35,809 bases of DNA from Acetobacteraceae bacterium (GTDB lineage Bacteria; Pseudomonadota; Alphaproteobacteria; Acetobacterales; Acetobacteraceae): positions 4,141 through 39,949 of the forward strand of contig PLTJ01000068.1 of assembly GCA_003164455.1 (NCBI GenBank), given 5' to 3'. The notes under the pieces are model-generated. The model saw only the letters and a list, made by a program, of their open reading frames with translations, was not told the DNA's origin and did no database searches. Both the position numbers and the translations under genes were made by a program. This document shows positions 1 to 10,450 of the stretch, piece after piece (the first letter of the stretch is position 1; each line of letters begins with the position of its first letter).

Positions 1-708
<708 letters not shown>

Positions 709-731
709 GCGGCGGGGCGGGTCTGACCGAG

Positions 732-765
732 CGGCCCCTGGGGCAACCCAGGGGCCGTTCTGTTT
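732..765 (+). terminator. Rho-independent terminator after hppA
   Basis: Perfect 11-bp stem CGGCCCCTGGG (732-742) / CCCAGGGGCCG (747-757), loop GCAA, followed by TTCTGTTTT. Confidence 0.85.
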
Positions 766-814
766 TACGGTGTGCGCTCTGCCGCGCATCGCACCGATCT
801 GCTAACTTGGCATC

Positions 815-1369
815 ATGCACAACGACACCGACCAAGCTGACTCGTGCATCGCCGCGGTGGTGTTCGAGCGGAGTGACGATGTCGACGCCGCTATAATGGC
901 GGCAGTGGCCGCATTGCGTAAGGCCGGACTGAGCATCGGCGGCCTACTGCAGGCGTTCGGGCCGATGGTCGGCTCTGGCCGGCGGCGGATTACTCTTCTC
1001 GTTCTGCCCAGCGGCGAGCGGATCCGCCTGGATCAGCCGCTTGGCGCCGAAGCGCAGAGCTGCAGTCTGGACGGCGATGCTCTGGCTCGGGCGGCACAGG
1101 CGCTGCGCGAGGCGGTTGATGCGCGCCCGGACCTGCTCGTGGTGAGCCGGTTTGGCAAGCAGGAGGCGCTGGGCGGCGGGATGCGCGCCGAGATTGCCGA
1201 GGCGTTGCTTTCCGGCACGCCGGTGTTGGTGGCGGTGAGTACCTCGCTGCGTGCGGAGTGGGAGCGCTTCCTGGGAGCCCCGTCGCGCACGTTGCCGGTC
1301 TGTGCCGAGGCCATTGCCACCTGGGCGCTTGCCCAGGTGGCAATGGCGCGGCGCCGAGCCATCCCCTGA
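815..1369 (+). CDS. DUF2478 domain-containing protein (NTPase-like)
   Basis: 184-aa ORF; RPDLLVVSRFGKQEALGGGMRAEIAEALLSGTPVLVAV resembles the DUF2478 family. Confidence 0.7.
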   Translation: MHNDTDQADSCIAAVVFERSDDVDAAIMAAVAALRKAGLSIGGLLQAFGPMVGSGRRRITLLVLPSGERIRLDQPLGAEAQSCSLDGDALARAAQALREAVDARPDLLVVSRFGKQEALGGGMRAEIAEALLSGTPVLVAVSTSLRAEWERFLGAPSRTLPVCAEAIATWALAQVAMARRRAIP

Positions 1370-1431
1370 TACATGGGGCACGCCGCGCTGGCGGGGCCGG
1401 GCTGGCCCGTTTCGTGCGAACACGAACGGGC

Positions 1432-2373
1432 ATGACAAGCAAGCGCTGCCTTACCCTGTCTGTCCCAATGCTTGCCGCCCTGTTGGCCTGCACCCCGAGT
1501 GGCATGTGTCGGGCCGATACGACGGCGGGATCACCGCCTTCTGCCATCTGGACACCTGCGTCACGGCCCGCATCCACGTTCTTTCGGATGCCGCCGGGCA
1601 CGTTCCCCCCTGCCACCGACCCACGGGCGCTGCCGGTCCCCACCGTGGCGGCGCCGAACCTCCCTGTTCGCCCGGCAACGATTGCCGGGTCGTTTCCGCC
1701 TTCGCCCGGCGAAGCGTGCCGGGTGGCCATTCTTGGGGCGGCCGCCCGCTACGGTATTCCCGCCGATCTGATGCTTGCCATCAGCCTGGTCGAAAGCGGC
1801 CGGACGGATCCCGCCACCGGGGTCAGGATGCCCTGGCCCTGGACGGCCAATGTCGAGGGGCAGGATTACCGGTTCGAAACCGCCGCACAGGCCGTCGCAT
1901 GGGTGCGCCAACAGCAGGCCCACAATGTCGTTTCGATCGACACCGGCTGCATGCAGGTGAACCTGAAGCACCATCCCGACGCCTTCGCAACCACCGAGGC
2001 GGCATTCGACCCGGAGCGCAACGCCGACTACGCCGCGCGCTTCTTGCGTTCCCTCTACGACGGCCCGGCCGACCGGGTGTGGTTGCGCGCGGCCGGCTTC
2101 TATCACTCGCAGACGCCGGAGCGCGCCGATTGGTACCGCGGGCTTGTCGAAACCGCGATGAAAGGTCCATTGCCCGCCCAGAGCGTGCCGCCCGGCATGT
2201 TCGGGTCGGTCGGAGGCGGTGGGCAGTCCTTATCGAACCATGCCGAGCGGGCACGGATTCTACCGGCGCCCAGCGGACAGGTCAGCCGTTCACTCGATGC
2301 CTACAGAAGAGGGGCGATTCCGGTTACGAACCATGGTCCACGGTTGTCGATCATGGCGTCGTTGCGGCGATAG
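1432..2373 (+). CDS. Lytic transglycosylase-like protein with signal peptide
   Basis: Within the 1258..2373 ORF, the internal ATG at 1432 gives a signal/lipobox-like N-terminus (MTSKRCLTLSVPMLAALLAC). YGIPADLMLAISLVESG and DTGCMQVNLKHHP are SLT-fold motifs. Confidence 0.75.
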   Translation: MTSKRCLTLSVPMLAALLACTPSGMCRADTTAGSPPSAIWTPASRPASTFFRMPPGTFPPATDPRALPVPTVAAPNLPVRPATIAGSFPPSPGEACRVAILGAAARYGIPADLMLAISLVESGRTDPATGVRMPWPWTANVEGQDYRFETAAQAVAWVRQQQAHNVVSIDTGCMQVNLKHHPDAFATTEAAFDPERNADYAARFLRSLYDGPADRVWLRAAGFYHSQTPERADWYRGLVETAMKGPLPAQSVPPGMFGSVGGGGQSLSNHAERARILPAPSGQVSRSLDAYRRGAIPVTNHGPRLSIMASLRR

Positions 2374-2649
2374 GAGAACGTCGCTGACCGGCCGTTGGTC
2401 CTCAACCCGCCAGGACTCTCGGCGGTCGCTCCGGCAGGCCGGTCAGCGGCCTCCTACACCACGGGCCGGGACACGACCAAGCGACGCCGCATCGCACAAC
2501 GGAAAGTTAAGAAATGGGCAGGTTATTGAGACGGTCGACATTGCGGGACTCGATCGTAGACGCCATGGAGCGGAATCGGGACAACGCCGATACCGGACGG
2601 ATTACGGAAGTTTGACAAACTGAATGAGCGCCGACGTGGCGCTTTACCA

Positions 2650-3840
2650 TCATCTGACGCGCCCCGCGTGGAACGCTTCGATGGTCCGCAGCACGCCGCG
2701 AATCTCAGCCAGGCCTTTCAGGCGGCCGATATTCGAGTAGCCCGGGTTCATCTTCTTGCCGACATCGTCACCCAGTAGGTGGCCGTGATCCGGTCGCACG
2801 GGAATTTGTGCGTCGGCGCGGCCTTCGGTGGCCCGCCGCTCCTCCTCGCGCACCAGCGCGGCGGCGACCCCGATGAGGTCGGTGTCGCCGTCCAGGTGGT
2901 CGGCCTCGTAGAACGAGCCGTCAGGCTCGTGGCGCGTGTTGCGCAGATGGGCGAAGTGGATCCGTGGCGCGAACTCCTCGGCCATGGCGACAAGGTCGTT
3001 GCCGCGGTTGGAGCCGAACGAGCCAGTGCACAGAGTCAGGCCGCAAGCCTGGCTCGGCACCGCGGCGTACATCGCACGCACATCCGCCGCCGAACTCATC
3101 ACCCGCGGCAGGCCGAAGATCGGGAAGGATGGATCGTCCGCGTGGATGCACAGGCGGGCGCCTTCCTCGTCCGCGACCGGCACGATCTCGCGCAGGAAGG
3201 CGAACAGGTGCTCGCGCAGTCCTTCCGTCGAGATATCCCGGTAGAGGTCCAGCATGCGCGAAAATCCGGCACGGTCGTAAACGAAGTCGCGGGCGGGTAG
3301 CCAGTCGATCAGGATCTTCTCCAGTGCATCAATCTGCGCCGGGGTCTTGGTCTTGAAGCGCGCTTCCGCCGCGGCGATGCGTTCAGCCGGATAGTCAGCC
3401 TCGGCACCCTTGCGCTTCAGGACGAACAGGTCGTACATCGCAAAGTCAACAGAATCAAAACGCAAAGCATATCCGCCGGTCGGCAGCTTCCACGCGAGAT
3501 CGGTGCGCGTCCAGTCGGTAATTGCCATGAAATTATAGCAAATCACCTTTACCCCGGCGCGAGCGACTTCCCGGATGGACTGCTTGTAGTTGTCAATCTT
3601 GGTCTGGAAGTTTCCCGTGCGTGTCTTGATTTCCTCGCCCACGCCGATGCTCTCCACCACCGACCAGACGAGCCCAGCATCCTCGATCTGCTGGCGACGC
3701 TTCAGCACCTCGGCTTGAGGCCACGCGCCGCCGGTGTTGAGATGGTGCAGCGCGCTGACGACTCCCGTTGCCCCCGCCTGCTTGACGTTGTCCAGAGTAA
3801 CGACGTCGTCCGGACCGAACCATCGCCAGGTTTGCAGCAT
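2650..3840 (-). CDS. uxuA: Mannonate dehydratase
   Basis: [33 protein letters not shown]... and [11 protein letters not shown]...[18 protein letters not shown] are characteristic of UxuA. Confidence 0.95.
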   Translation of the reverse strand: MLQTWRWFGPDDVVTLDNVKQAGATGVVSALHHLNTGGAWPQAEVLKRRQQIEDAGLVWSVVESIGVGEEIKTRTGNFQTKIDNYKQSIREVARAGVKVICYNFMAITDWTRTDLAWKLPTGGYALRFDSVDFAMYDLFVLKRKGAEADYPAERIAAAEARFKTKTPAQIDALEKILIDWLPARDFVYDRAGFSRMLDLYRDISTEGLREHLFAFLREIVPVADEEGARLCIHADDPSFPIFGLPRVMSSAADVRAMYAAVPSQACGLTLCTGSFGSNRGNDLVAMAEEFAPRIHFAHLRNTRHEPDGSFYEADHLDGDTDLIGVAAALVREEERRATEGRADAQIPVRPDHGHLLGDDVGKKMNPGYSNIGRLKGLAEIRGVLRTIEAFHAGRVR

Positions 3841-3879
3841 GTTGACCTCGAAGAATGAGATGAAGAAAAACGGGCCGCT

Positions 3880-5391
3880 TCAGCGGCGCAGGAAGTTGGC
3901 AAGCGCCCGGCGCATCCCGTCGGCCTGGATGGCGCGCAGGTTCTCCGTCACGGCGGTCTTGAAGGCGGCGTGCGCCCCGATTTCGGGCACGAAGATGTCG
4001 GATATGGCGAACAATGCGTCCACCAGCGTGCCGGCATCGTTCCCGCAGGATTCTCCGATTCGCAGCAGCCGGTCGCTCAGCGGGTCGGAAACGGTGTAAG
4101 GATTGCCGGCGTCGTTCCGGCCGGACAGGAAGCGCATCCAGGCTGCCACCACCAAAGCGACACAGCGCGCATCGCCGCCCGCACGCACCCGTTCGAGCGC
4201 CGGCTCGATGAGGCGCGGCGGCAGCTTCTGCGAGCCGTCCATGGCGATCTGAAGGGTCAGGTGCCGGATCGCCGGATTGCGGAACCGCTCTTCCAGCTCC
4301 GCAGTGTAGTGGTCGATATCCGTGCCCGGGACGGGCGGTACCGTCGGCACCAGGTCTTCGGCCCACAGGCGGTGGATGAAGGCCGACAGATCGGAATCGG
4401 CCATGGCAGCGGCCACTGTATCGAACCCGGCCACCACGCCGATATAGGCCAGCGCCGAATGCGCGCCGTTCAGGCAACGCAGCTTCATGAGTTCGAACGG
4501 ATGCACGTCGTCGACAAGCAGGGCGCCGACTTCCTCCCAGCGTGGCCGCCCGGCGGGAAAGTTGTCCTCGATTACCCACTGGCGAAACGGCTCAGTCACC
4601 ACCGGCCAAGCATCCGCGTAGCCGTAGGAAGCGGTCAGGAGCTGGCGGTCTTCGTCGCGGGTCGCCGGCGTGATGCGATCCACCATGGTGCACGGGAAGG
4701 CAATCTGCTCGGCGACGAACCGACCAAGACCGGCATCGCGCAGGGCCGCGAAGCGGGCAACGATACGGTGCACCTTGGCACCGTTCTGGGCGAGGTTGTC
4801 GCAGACCAGAACGGTGAAAGGCGCAATCTGCGCCTTCCGGCGACGATCAATGGCCTCGGTCAGCAATCCTGGAACGCTGCGCGGCAGCGCCGTTGCCGCA
4901 AGGTCGGCCTGGATGGCAGGGTGGGCCTCGTCCAGCTCGCCGGTTGCGGCATCCTGGCAATAGCCCTTCTCTGTCACCGTAAGCGTGACGATGCGCGTGC
5001 GCGGGTCCGTCATGTGCCGCAGCGTCGCTTCGCCCTCGTCCGGCACCGAAAGCAGCTCCGTCAAGGAGCCGACGACGCGCCCCCGGTCGCCGTCCGGGCC
5101 GCGTACCAGCAAAGTGTATAACCAGTCCTGTGGGCGTAGCGCGTCGCGGACGGCAGGCGAGAGCGGGTCGGCTCCGACGATGCCCCAATCCATGGTCCCG
5201 GCGGCGAGCACATCATCGGTATAGACGGCCAGATGCGCTCGGCAGAAAGCCCCCGGACCCACATGCACGATACCCGGCGAAACGCTGGACCGATCGTAGC
5301 GGGGCTTCTGGATGGATGTCGGGATCGCGGTCAGATTGGCCTGTGAAAGCCGCAGCGTCGACACTGTGCCGTTCGTCTTGGCGACCGTCAT
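3880..5391 (-). CDS. uxuB: Mannitol dehydrogenase family / fructuronate reductase
   Basis: 503 aa; IVHVGPGAFCRAHLAVYTDD, ITPATRDED, FPAGRPRWEEVGALLVDDVHPFELMKLRCLNGAHSALAYIG; same strand as and directly upstream of uxuA. Confidence 0.92.
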   Translation of the reverse strand: MTVAKTNGTVSTLRLSQANLTAIPTSIQKPRYDRSSVSPGIVHVGPGAFCRAHLAVYTDDVLAAGTMDWGIVGADPLSPAVRDALRPQDWLYTLLVRGPDGDRGRVVGSLTELLSVPDEGEATLRHMTDPRTRIVTLTVTEKGYCQDAATGELDEAHPAIQADLAATALPRSVPGLLTEAIDRRRKAQIAPFTVLVCDNLAQNGAKVHRIVARFAALRDAGLGRFVAEQIAFPCTMVDRITPATRDEDRQLLTASYGYADAWPVVTEPFRQWVIEDNFPAGRPRWEEVGALLVDDVHPFELMKLRCLNGAHSALAYIGVVAGFDTVAAAMADSDLSAFIHRLWAEDLVPTVPPVPGTDIDHYTAELEERFRNPAIRHLTLQIAMDGSQKLPPRLIEPALERVRAGGDARCVALVVAAWMRFLSGRNDAGNPYTVSDPLSDRLLRIGESCGNDAGTLVDALFAISDIFVPEIGAHAAFKTAVTENLRAIQADGMRRALANFLRR

Positions 5392-5572
5392 GACCCGATC
5401 CTCTAGAAGCCCTTATCCCCAGTATGGTAGCATACCCGACGCCAACGCCATCATGAACGTGCCATCGGAAGTCGGCTGGGCGCTTGCTACCGCTGCTGCG
5501 GCACGGTTTCAATCCGGCGCTACGATCCGCTACTGTGGCTCGACCCGCTGCCCAGACCAGACAGGACCCGAC

Positions 5573-6994
5573 GTGTCCGCATCCACACTCGCCCCGCCCA
5601 GCCGCGCCGTGCCTCCGCCCCGTTCCGCCGCGCCCGGCGTGCCCGTGCCGATCGGCGAGGTGTACACCATCGCGCAGGAATACATCGAGGCCAACAGGCT
5701 GGATGCCGCGGAGCGGATGCTGGGTCACATCCTCGGGCCGCTGCCGAACCATCCGGATTCGCTGCACGCCAAGGGGCTCATTGCCTATCGCCGCGGCCGG
5801 CTGGACCAGGCGGTGGCGCTGATGGAGCGAGGTATCGCCACCGGTGGCACGCGGCCCGTGCACTGGCGCAACATCTCCGAGGCGTACCGACTGGTCGGGC
5901 GGTTGGACGACGCGTTGGCGGCGGCACGCCGGGCGGTGACGCTGGACCCGGCCGATCCGCTGGGACCGTTCAACCTGGCGATGGTGTTGTACGATCGTAT
6001 GGAGTTGCCTGCCTGTATTGCGGCCGCGCGGCACTGCCTGGATTTGCGGCCTGATCTGCCGCAGGGTCACATGAAGATGGCGCAGGCCCTGCTGCTGACC
6101 GGCGAAATGGCGAGTGGCTGGGAGCACTATGAATGGCGCTACCAGATCCCGGGTGCTGCCCCACTGATGCCGTCCACCGACCGCAAGCAGTGGGACGGGC
6201 GCCCGCTGCGTGGCGAACGGCTGCTGCTGATCGGCGACCAGGGCTACGGAGACGTGGTGATGTTCGCCCGCTACGTTCCCTGGGTGCGCAGCCGCGCCGA
6301 TATCGTCGTACTGGCCTGCAGCCGGGAGATGGAGCCGACCATGCGGCGCATGTTCCCGGGGGTGAAAATCTACACCCAGTGGGATCTTATCCCGCCCTAC
6401 ACCTGCTTCTGCCCGTTATCTGGGCTGCCGCGGTTGCACGGCACGACGCTGGAGAACATCCTACCCGTCGGGTCGCCTTACCAGGCCGACCCGGCGCTGG
6501 CGGCGCAGTGGAAGGCACGGCTGGACCGCGACATTCCGCTCGGGCTGCGCCGGGTGGGCATCGCCTGGGCGGGCCGGCCAACACATAACAACGACCGCAA
6601 CCGCTCGCTGGCGCTGTCGGCTTTCGCGCCAATCGGAGCGGTGGAAGGCATCGCCCTGGTGTCGCTCCAGAAGGGCCCGGCGGCGGCACAGGCGAAGGCG
6701 TGGGACGGCACCGCGAAGCTGTTGGATCTCGATGCTGAGATCGGTAGCTTCGAGGATACCGCGGCGATCATCGATGGGCTCGACCTGGTGGTCTGCGTCG
6801 ACACCTCGGTGGGGCATGTGGCTGGGGTGATGGGCAAGCCGGCTTGGATCATGCTGCCCTACGCGCCGGACTGGCGCTGGCTGATCGGGCGTTCGGACAC
6901 GCCCTGGTATCCGACATTGCGACTGTTCCGCGCCCCTGCTCCGAAACGGCTGGACGCGGCGGTTGCCGCAGTGGCCGCGGCACTCGCGGGCTGA
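5573..6994 (+). CDS. TPR-repeat protein with GT9-like glycosyltransferase domain
   Basis: TPR units (YTIAQEYIEANRLDAAERMLGHIL..., YRLVGRLDDALAAARRAVTLDPADP) followed by RVGIAWAGRPTHNNDRNRS and DTSVGHVAGVMGKPAWIMLPYAPDWRW. ORF open from 5312; GTG start at 5573 chosen, start uncertain. Confidence 0.75.
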   Translation: MSASTLAPPSRAVPPPRSAAPGVPVPIGEVYTIAQEYIEANRLDAAERMLGHILGPLPNHPDSLHAKGLIAYRRGRLDQAVALMERGIATGGTRPVHWRNISEAYRLVGRLDDALAAARRAVTLDPADPLGPFNLAMVLYDRMELPACIAAARHCLDLRPDLPQGHMKMAQALLLTGEMASGWEHYEWRYQIPGAAPLMPSTDRKQWDGRPLRGERLLLIGDQGYGDVVMFARYVPWVRSRADIVVLACSREMEPTMRRMFPGVKIYTQWDLIPPYTCFCPLSGLPRLHGTTLENILPVGSPYQADPALAAQWKARLDRDIPLGLRRVGIAWAGRPTHNNDRNRSLALSAFAPIGAVEGIALVSLQKGPAAAQAKAWDGTAKLLDLDAEIGSFEDTAAIIDGLDLVVCVDTSVGHVAGVMGKPAWIMLPYAPDWRWLIGRSDTPWYPTLRLFRAPAPKRLDAAVAAVAAALAG

Positions 6995-7004
6995 CGCCGC
7001 GCGA

Positions 7005-7346
7005 CTACGTACGTGTGCTGACGGCCAAGCGCTTCGGCGCCGTCATGCGCCAACTGCGGTCGATCAGGTCTGCCAGTTCGTGCCAGTCCGTGGTGCGGTC
7101 CAACCGGATGCCGATCCAGCCGTTGCGCCCGACATAGGGCGGCACGAAGAAGCGCTCCGGCGCCACCTCCACCAGCATCAGTTGCACACCCGGCGGGGCC
7201 TTGCACCACACCGCCTCGCCCGGTTCGGCAACATGCATGGCGAAGATGCGGCCACGCACGCGGAAGGTGGCACAATCCCAGGTGCGGCGCTCTTCGGCTT
7301 CCGGCAAAGCCAGGCACAGGTGGCGCAGACGTACCAGCGCGGCCAC
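7005..7346 (-). CDS. MmcQ/YjbR family DNA-binding protein
   Basis: 113 aa; LALPEAEERRTWDCATFRVRGRIFAM...GWIGIRLDRTTDWHELADLIDRSWRM fits MmcQ/YjbR (CyaY-like fold). Confidence 0.8.
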   Translation of the reverse strand: MAALVRLRHLCLALPEAEERRTWDCATFRVRGRIFAMHVAEPGEAVWCKAPPGVQLMLVEVAPERFFVPPYVGRNGWIGIRLDRTTDWHELADLIDRSWRMTAPKRLAVSTRT

Positions 7347-7349
7347 GGC

Positions 7350-7937
7350 TCAGTTTTCCAGTTCGCTATCCCAGTACAGGAAGTCCCGCCAACTCTGGTG
7401 CAGGTAGTTCGGCGGGAAGGCGCGGCCATTGTCTTGCAATTCCCAGGTGGAGGGCTGGCGTGGCGCGCGCCGCGGATACATCCGACATTCGCGTGGTAGC
7501 CTGCTGCCTTTACGCAGGTTGCACGGGCCACAGGCAGTGACGACGTTCTCCCAGGCGGTGCGACCACCCCGGCAGCGCGGGATGACGTGGTCGAAGGTCA
7601 AGTCCGGAGTGGGTTGGCGCCCGCCGCAATACTGGCAGGCGAAGGCGTCGCGCAGGAACACATTGAACCGGGTGAAGGCCGGGCGGCGCGCGGCTGGGAT
7701 GTAGTCCTTCAGCGCGATCACGCTGGGCAGGCGCATGGACAGGTTGGGCGAATGGACCTCGACCTCGTACTCGCTCAACACGCTCACACGGTCGAGAAAC
7801 ACCGCTTTGACGGCGTCCTGCCAGGACCAGACGGATAACGGGAAATACGACAACGGACGAAAGTCCGCGTTCAGGACAAGCGCAGGAAAGTGTTGTTCGC
7901 CGTCAGGCAAAACCAACTCCCCAAGGTGCGGCACCAT
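7350..7937 (-). CDS. HNH endonuclease
   Basis: 195 aa; FACQYCGGRQPTPDLTFDHVIPRCRGGRTAWENVVTACGPCNLRKGSRLP contains two CxxC pairs and the HNH core. Confidence 0.92.
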   Translation of the reverse strand: MVPHLGELVLPDGEQHFPALVLNADFRPLSYFPLSVWSWQDAVKAVFLDRVSVLSEYEVEVHSPNLSMRLPSVIALKDYIPAARRPAFTRFNVFLRDAFACQYCGGRQPTPDLTFDHVIPRCRGGRTAWENVVTACGPCNLRKGSRLPRECRMYPRRAPRQPSTWELQDNGRAFPPNYLHQSWRDFLYWDSELEN

Positions 7938-8058
7938 AGACCTGGGGGAGGTTAACCGAAACGCCCCGCCAGATATTGTGCGCCGCAGTGTACCGGGTCA
8001 ATTTATCGCATCGCCTTGACGTCACCGCAAGCCGGACGGGGCGGGTTTCACTGCTCGG

Positions 8059-8709
8059 TCACGCGGCGCAGGCGCGTTGCAGAAACAGTGCGCCTGCGGC
8101 CAGGCCGGCTTCGTCGATGCCGTGGCCGAGACGTGGGCAGAACAGGCTGTCGACGGCGAAACCGGCGGCGCGCAGCGCGCATTCCGCTGCGCGCGAGCGG
8201 GACGCCGGCACGACGTCGTCGGCCTCGCCGTGCACCAGCAGGATCGGCGGACGCGACTGCGTCTGTGCCAGCAGCTCCGGCGCGAGCAGGGCACCGGAGT
8301 AGGCGAGGATGGCGCGTGGCGTCACGGCCCGGCGCGGCCCGGCATGCAACACGATCATCGCGCCCTGACTGAATCCAACCAGCGCGCAAGCGTCACCGGG
8401 CAGGCCGAGTCGCGCCAGTTCCGCATCGAGGAAATCGTCGAGCAGCAGCGAGGCGGCGTCCGCTCCGGCCTGCATCTGCGCCGGCGTGCGGTTCCAGAGA
8501 GGGAACCATTGGCGGCCCATCGGCGCGGAGTCATACGGCTCGGGCGCATCGGGGGCGACGAAGGCGGCCTGCGGCAGGGCCGCCGCCCACGACGGGGCGA
8601 GGTCGATCAGGTCGTGCCCGTCGGCGCCGACGCCGTGGCAGAGCACGACCAGTTGCTCCGCCCGTCCCTGTTTAGGTCCCCAGCGTGGGCCGTCCAGCAT
8701 CGCCTGCAC
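8059..8709 (-). CDS. Alpha/beta hydrolase, phospholipase/carboxylesterase family
   Basis: 216 aa; LVVLCHGVGADGHDLIDLAPSWA, GFSQGAMIVLHAG, ILLVHGEADDVVP, LGHGID (Ser-Asp-His triad context). Confidence 0.88.
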   Translation of the reverse strand: MQAMLDGPRWGPKQGRAEQLVVLCHGVGADGHDLIDLAPSWAAALPQAAFVAPDAPEPYDSAPMGRQWFPLWNRTPAQMQAGADAASLLLDDFLDAELARLGLPGDACALVGFSQGAMIVLHAGPRRAVTPRAILAYSGALLAPELLAQTQSRPPILLVHGEADDVVPASRSRAAECALRAAGFAVDSLFCPRLGHGIDEAGLAAGALFLQRACAA

Positions 8710-8747
8710 TCCCGGTTGGCGGCTGCGGCCTGTATATCGGACCGCAC

Positions 8748-9599
8748 ATGGAGATCGTTACCCGCTTCGCCCCCAGCCCGACCGGCTATTTGCACCTCGG
8801 CCACGCCTTCTCGGCGCTGACCGCTTGGCGGCGGGCGCGGCAGGCCGGGGGGCGCTTCCTGCTACGGCTGGAGGACATTGACCCCGGGCGCTGCCGGCCG
8901 GAATTTTCTACCGCGATCCTGGACGACCTGGCTTGGCTGGGGCTCGATTGGGATGGCGAGGTGCGCGTGCAGTCCGCGCATCTACCCGACTACCGGACCG
9001 TACTGGACGGGCTGGCGGCGCGGGGCTTGGTGTATCCCTGTTTCTGCACACGGGCAAAAATCGCTCGCGAGGTGGCCGAGTCGGCCGCCGCCCCGCATGG
9101 GCCGGATGGTGCGCCGCTTTATCCCGGCACCTGCCGCCGTCTGCCCGAGGCGGTGCGGGCGGCACGACTGGCCGCTGGCGAGGAGCATGCATTGCGGCTG
9201 GACATGGTACGGGCCCTCGCGGTTGTGCCGGGACCGCTGGACTATGAGGAAGAAGGGAAGGGATCGGTGGCCTGCAACCCAGCGCGCTTCGGCGACGTTG
9301 TGCTGGCGCGCAAGGACGCGCCGGCCAGTTACCATCTCTGTGTGACGCATGACGATGCCTTGCAGGGGGTGACGCTGGTGACCCGCGGCGAAGACCTGAA
9401 GCCGGCGACTGACGTACATCGGCTGCTGCAGGCGCTGATGGGCTGGCCGGTGCCGCACTACGCGCACCACGCCCTGCTGACCGACGCCACCGGGCAGCGC
9501 TTGGCCAAGCGCGACCGCGCGGAGACACTGCGGCAGATGCGCGCCGCCGGTATGACGCCGGCCGAACTGAGGGCGCGCCTCGGCGCGGCGGGAGCGTAA
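8748..9599 (+). CDS. gluQRS: tRNA glutamyl-Q(34) synthetase
   Basis: MEIVTRFAPSPTGYLHLGHAFSALTAWRRAR (HIGH motif), RLEDIDPGRCRPEF, CFCTRAKI, QRLAKRDRAETL (KMSKS-like), no anticodon-binding domain. ATG at 8748 preferred over 8685. Confidence 0.92.
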   Translation: MEIVTRFAPSPTGYLHLGHAFSALTAWRRARQAGGRFLLRLEDIDPGRCRPEFSTAILDDLAWLGLDWDGEVRVQSAHLPDYRTVLDGLAARGLVYPCFCTRAKIAREVAESAAAPHGPDGAPLYPGTCRRLPEAVRAARLAAGEEHALRLDMVRALAVVPGPLDYEEEGKGSVACNPARFGDVVLARKDAPASYHLCVTHDDALQGVTLVTRGEDLKPATDVHRLLQALMGWPVPHYAHHALLTDATGQRLAKRDRAETLRQMRAAGMTPAELRARLGAAGA

Positions 9600-9754
9600 C
9601 GGAAGGTCGGCAGCACGGTTGTTGCGTCGGATACAGCGGCTGCGTCGGATGCCCTCCGATAGGCGAGCGGAAGGCGTGCCGCCCGGCTGCGAACCGGCGA
9701 CGGGGGGCGGGGTGTTCTTGCGTGACGATGCCGACCCGTTGGTCGCGTGATGGA

Positions 9755-9768
9755 TAAGGGGTCCTTAA
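9755..9768. repeat. Putative attL: 14-nt direct repeat TAAGGGGTCCTTAA
   Basis: Exact copy of 25659-25672; the two copies bracket the integrase-containing segment. Confidence 0.65.
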
Positions 9769-9864
9769 AGGCGAATGAGGCGTAATACCATGTAATCGTT
9801 ATAATAATCTCCTAGACGCTCGGTTCTAGGTAACGTTTGTATAACGAGACGCCCGATGTGCTAG

Positions 9865-10317
9865 CCTTCACGCCGGGCACGGACAAGCCAAATTCCCAAA
9901 GGAAAATCCGTCCTGCGGCGCCGGCACCTGAGCGAGAGCCAGGCGGATATCACACCCCGTCCCGCAGCGTCTGCCGGCCTATCCCCGCCGTCCGCGCCGC
10001 TATCCCGCGGGTCACCCAGCCCTGCCGCCGCGCGCTACACCTTCGCTTGGTTGACGCATGCCTACGTCGACTTGGACCTTTATCCAAGCGGGACCGTTTC
10101 GAAAGTGCAGCACTGGGCTCGTCCCTTCAAGATCTACTTGAACGGGCGCTGGGTCAGCAGCGTTGGATGCCAGGGCACCCGTATAACCGGTGTCAGGGAA
10201 GAGAGGATTATCGCGGGCAACGATAGGCATGCCTATGCGGGTATTTGCGAGGCAACCATCGGGTTCGCCTTCCTGGATACGTTGCTACCGGATGCCACTC
10301 GGCTGGTGGCAAGATGA
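9865..10317 (+). other. Open frame with possible C-terminal coding content; no ATG or GTG start (TTG at 10051 or CTG)
   Basis: Frame open after TAG at 9862-9864; translation ends ...THAYVDLDLYPSGTVSKVQHWARPFKIYLNGRWVSSVGCQGTRITGVREERIIAGNDRHAYAGICEATIGFAFLDTLLPDATRLVAR. Confidence 0.35.
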
Positions 10318-10450
10318 TCGGGCTCGATCCCCGCCCCTGCGTTGGCGGCGATTCGGCTTGACATTGTGACGGGCACGGACCATTCGTGCCGCCCGTCGCT
10401 GTGCGCGGCCTCAGCTTCGAACGGCCGCTGCTTCGGAGCTGCTAGCCGCT

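Noticed and set aside
1251-2387. 378-aa plus-strand ORF overlapping the transglycosylase
   Set aside because: Different frame from the SLT-motif ORF; Arg/Pro/Gly-rich noise.
3593-4579. 328-aa minus-strand ORF across the uxuB/uxuA junction
   Set aside because: Out-of-frame with both supported genes; Arg-rich shadow ORF.
9623-9650. TGCGTCGGAT repeated twice (9623-9632, 9641-9650)
   Set aside because: Only two short copies with no further periodicity; not a CRISPR or meaningful tandem array.
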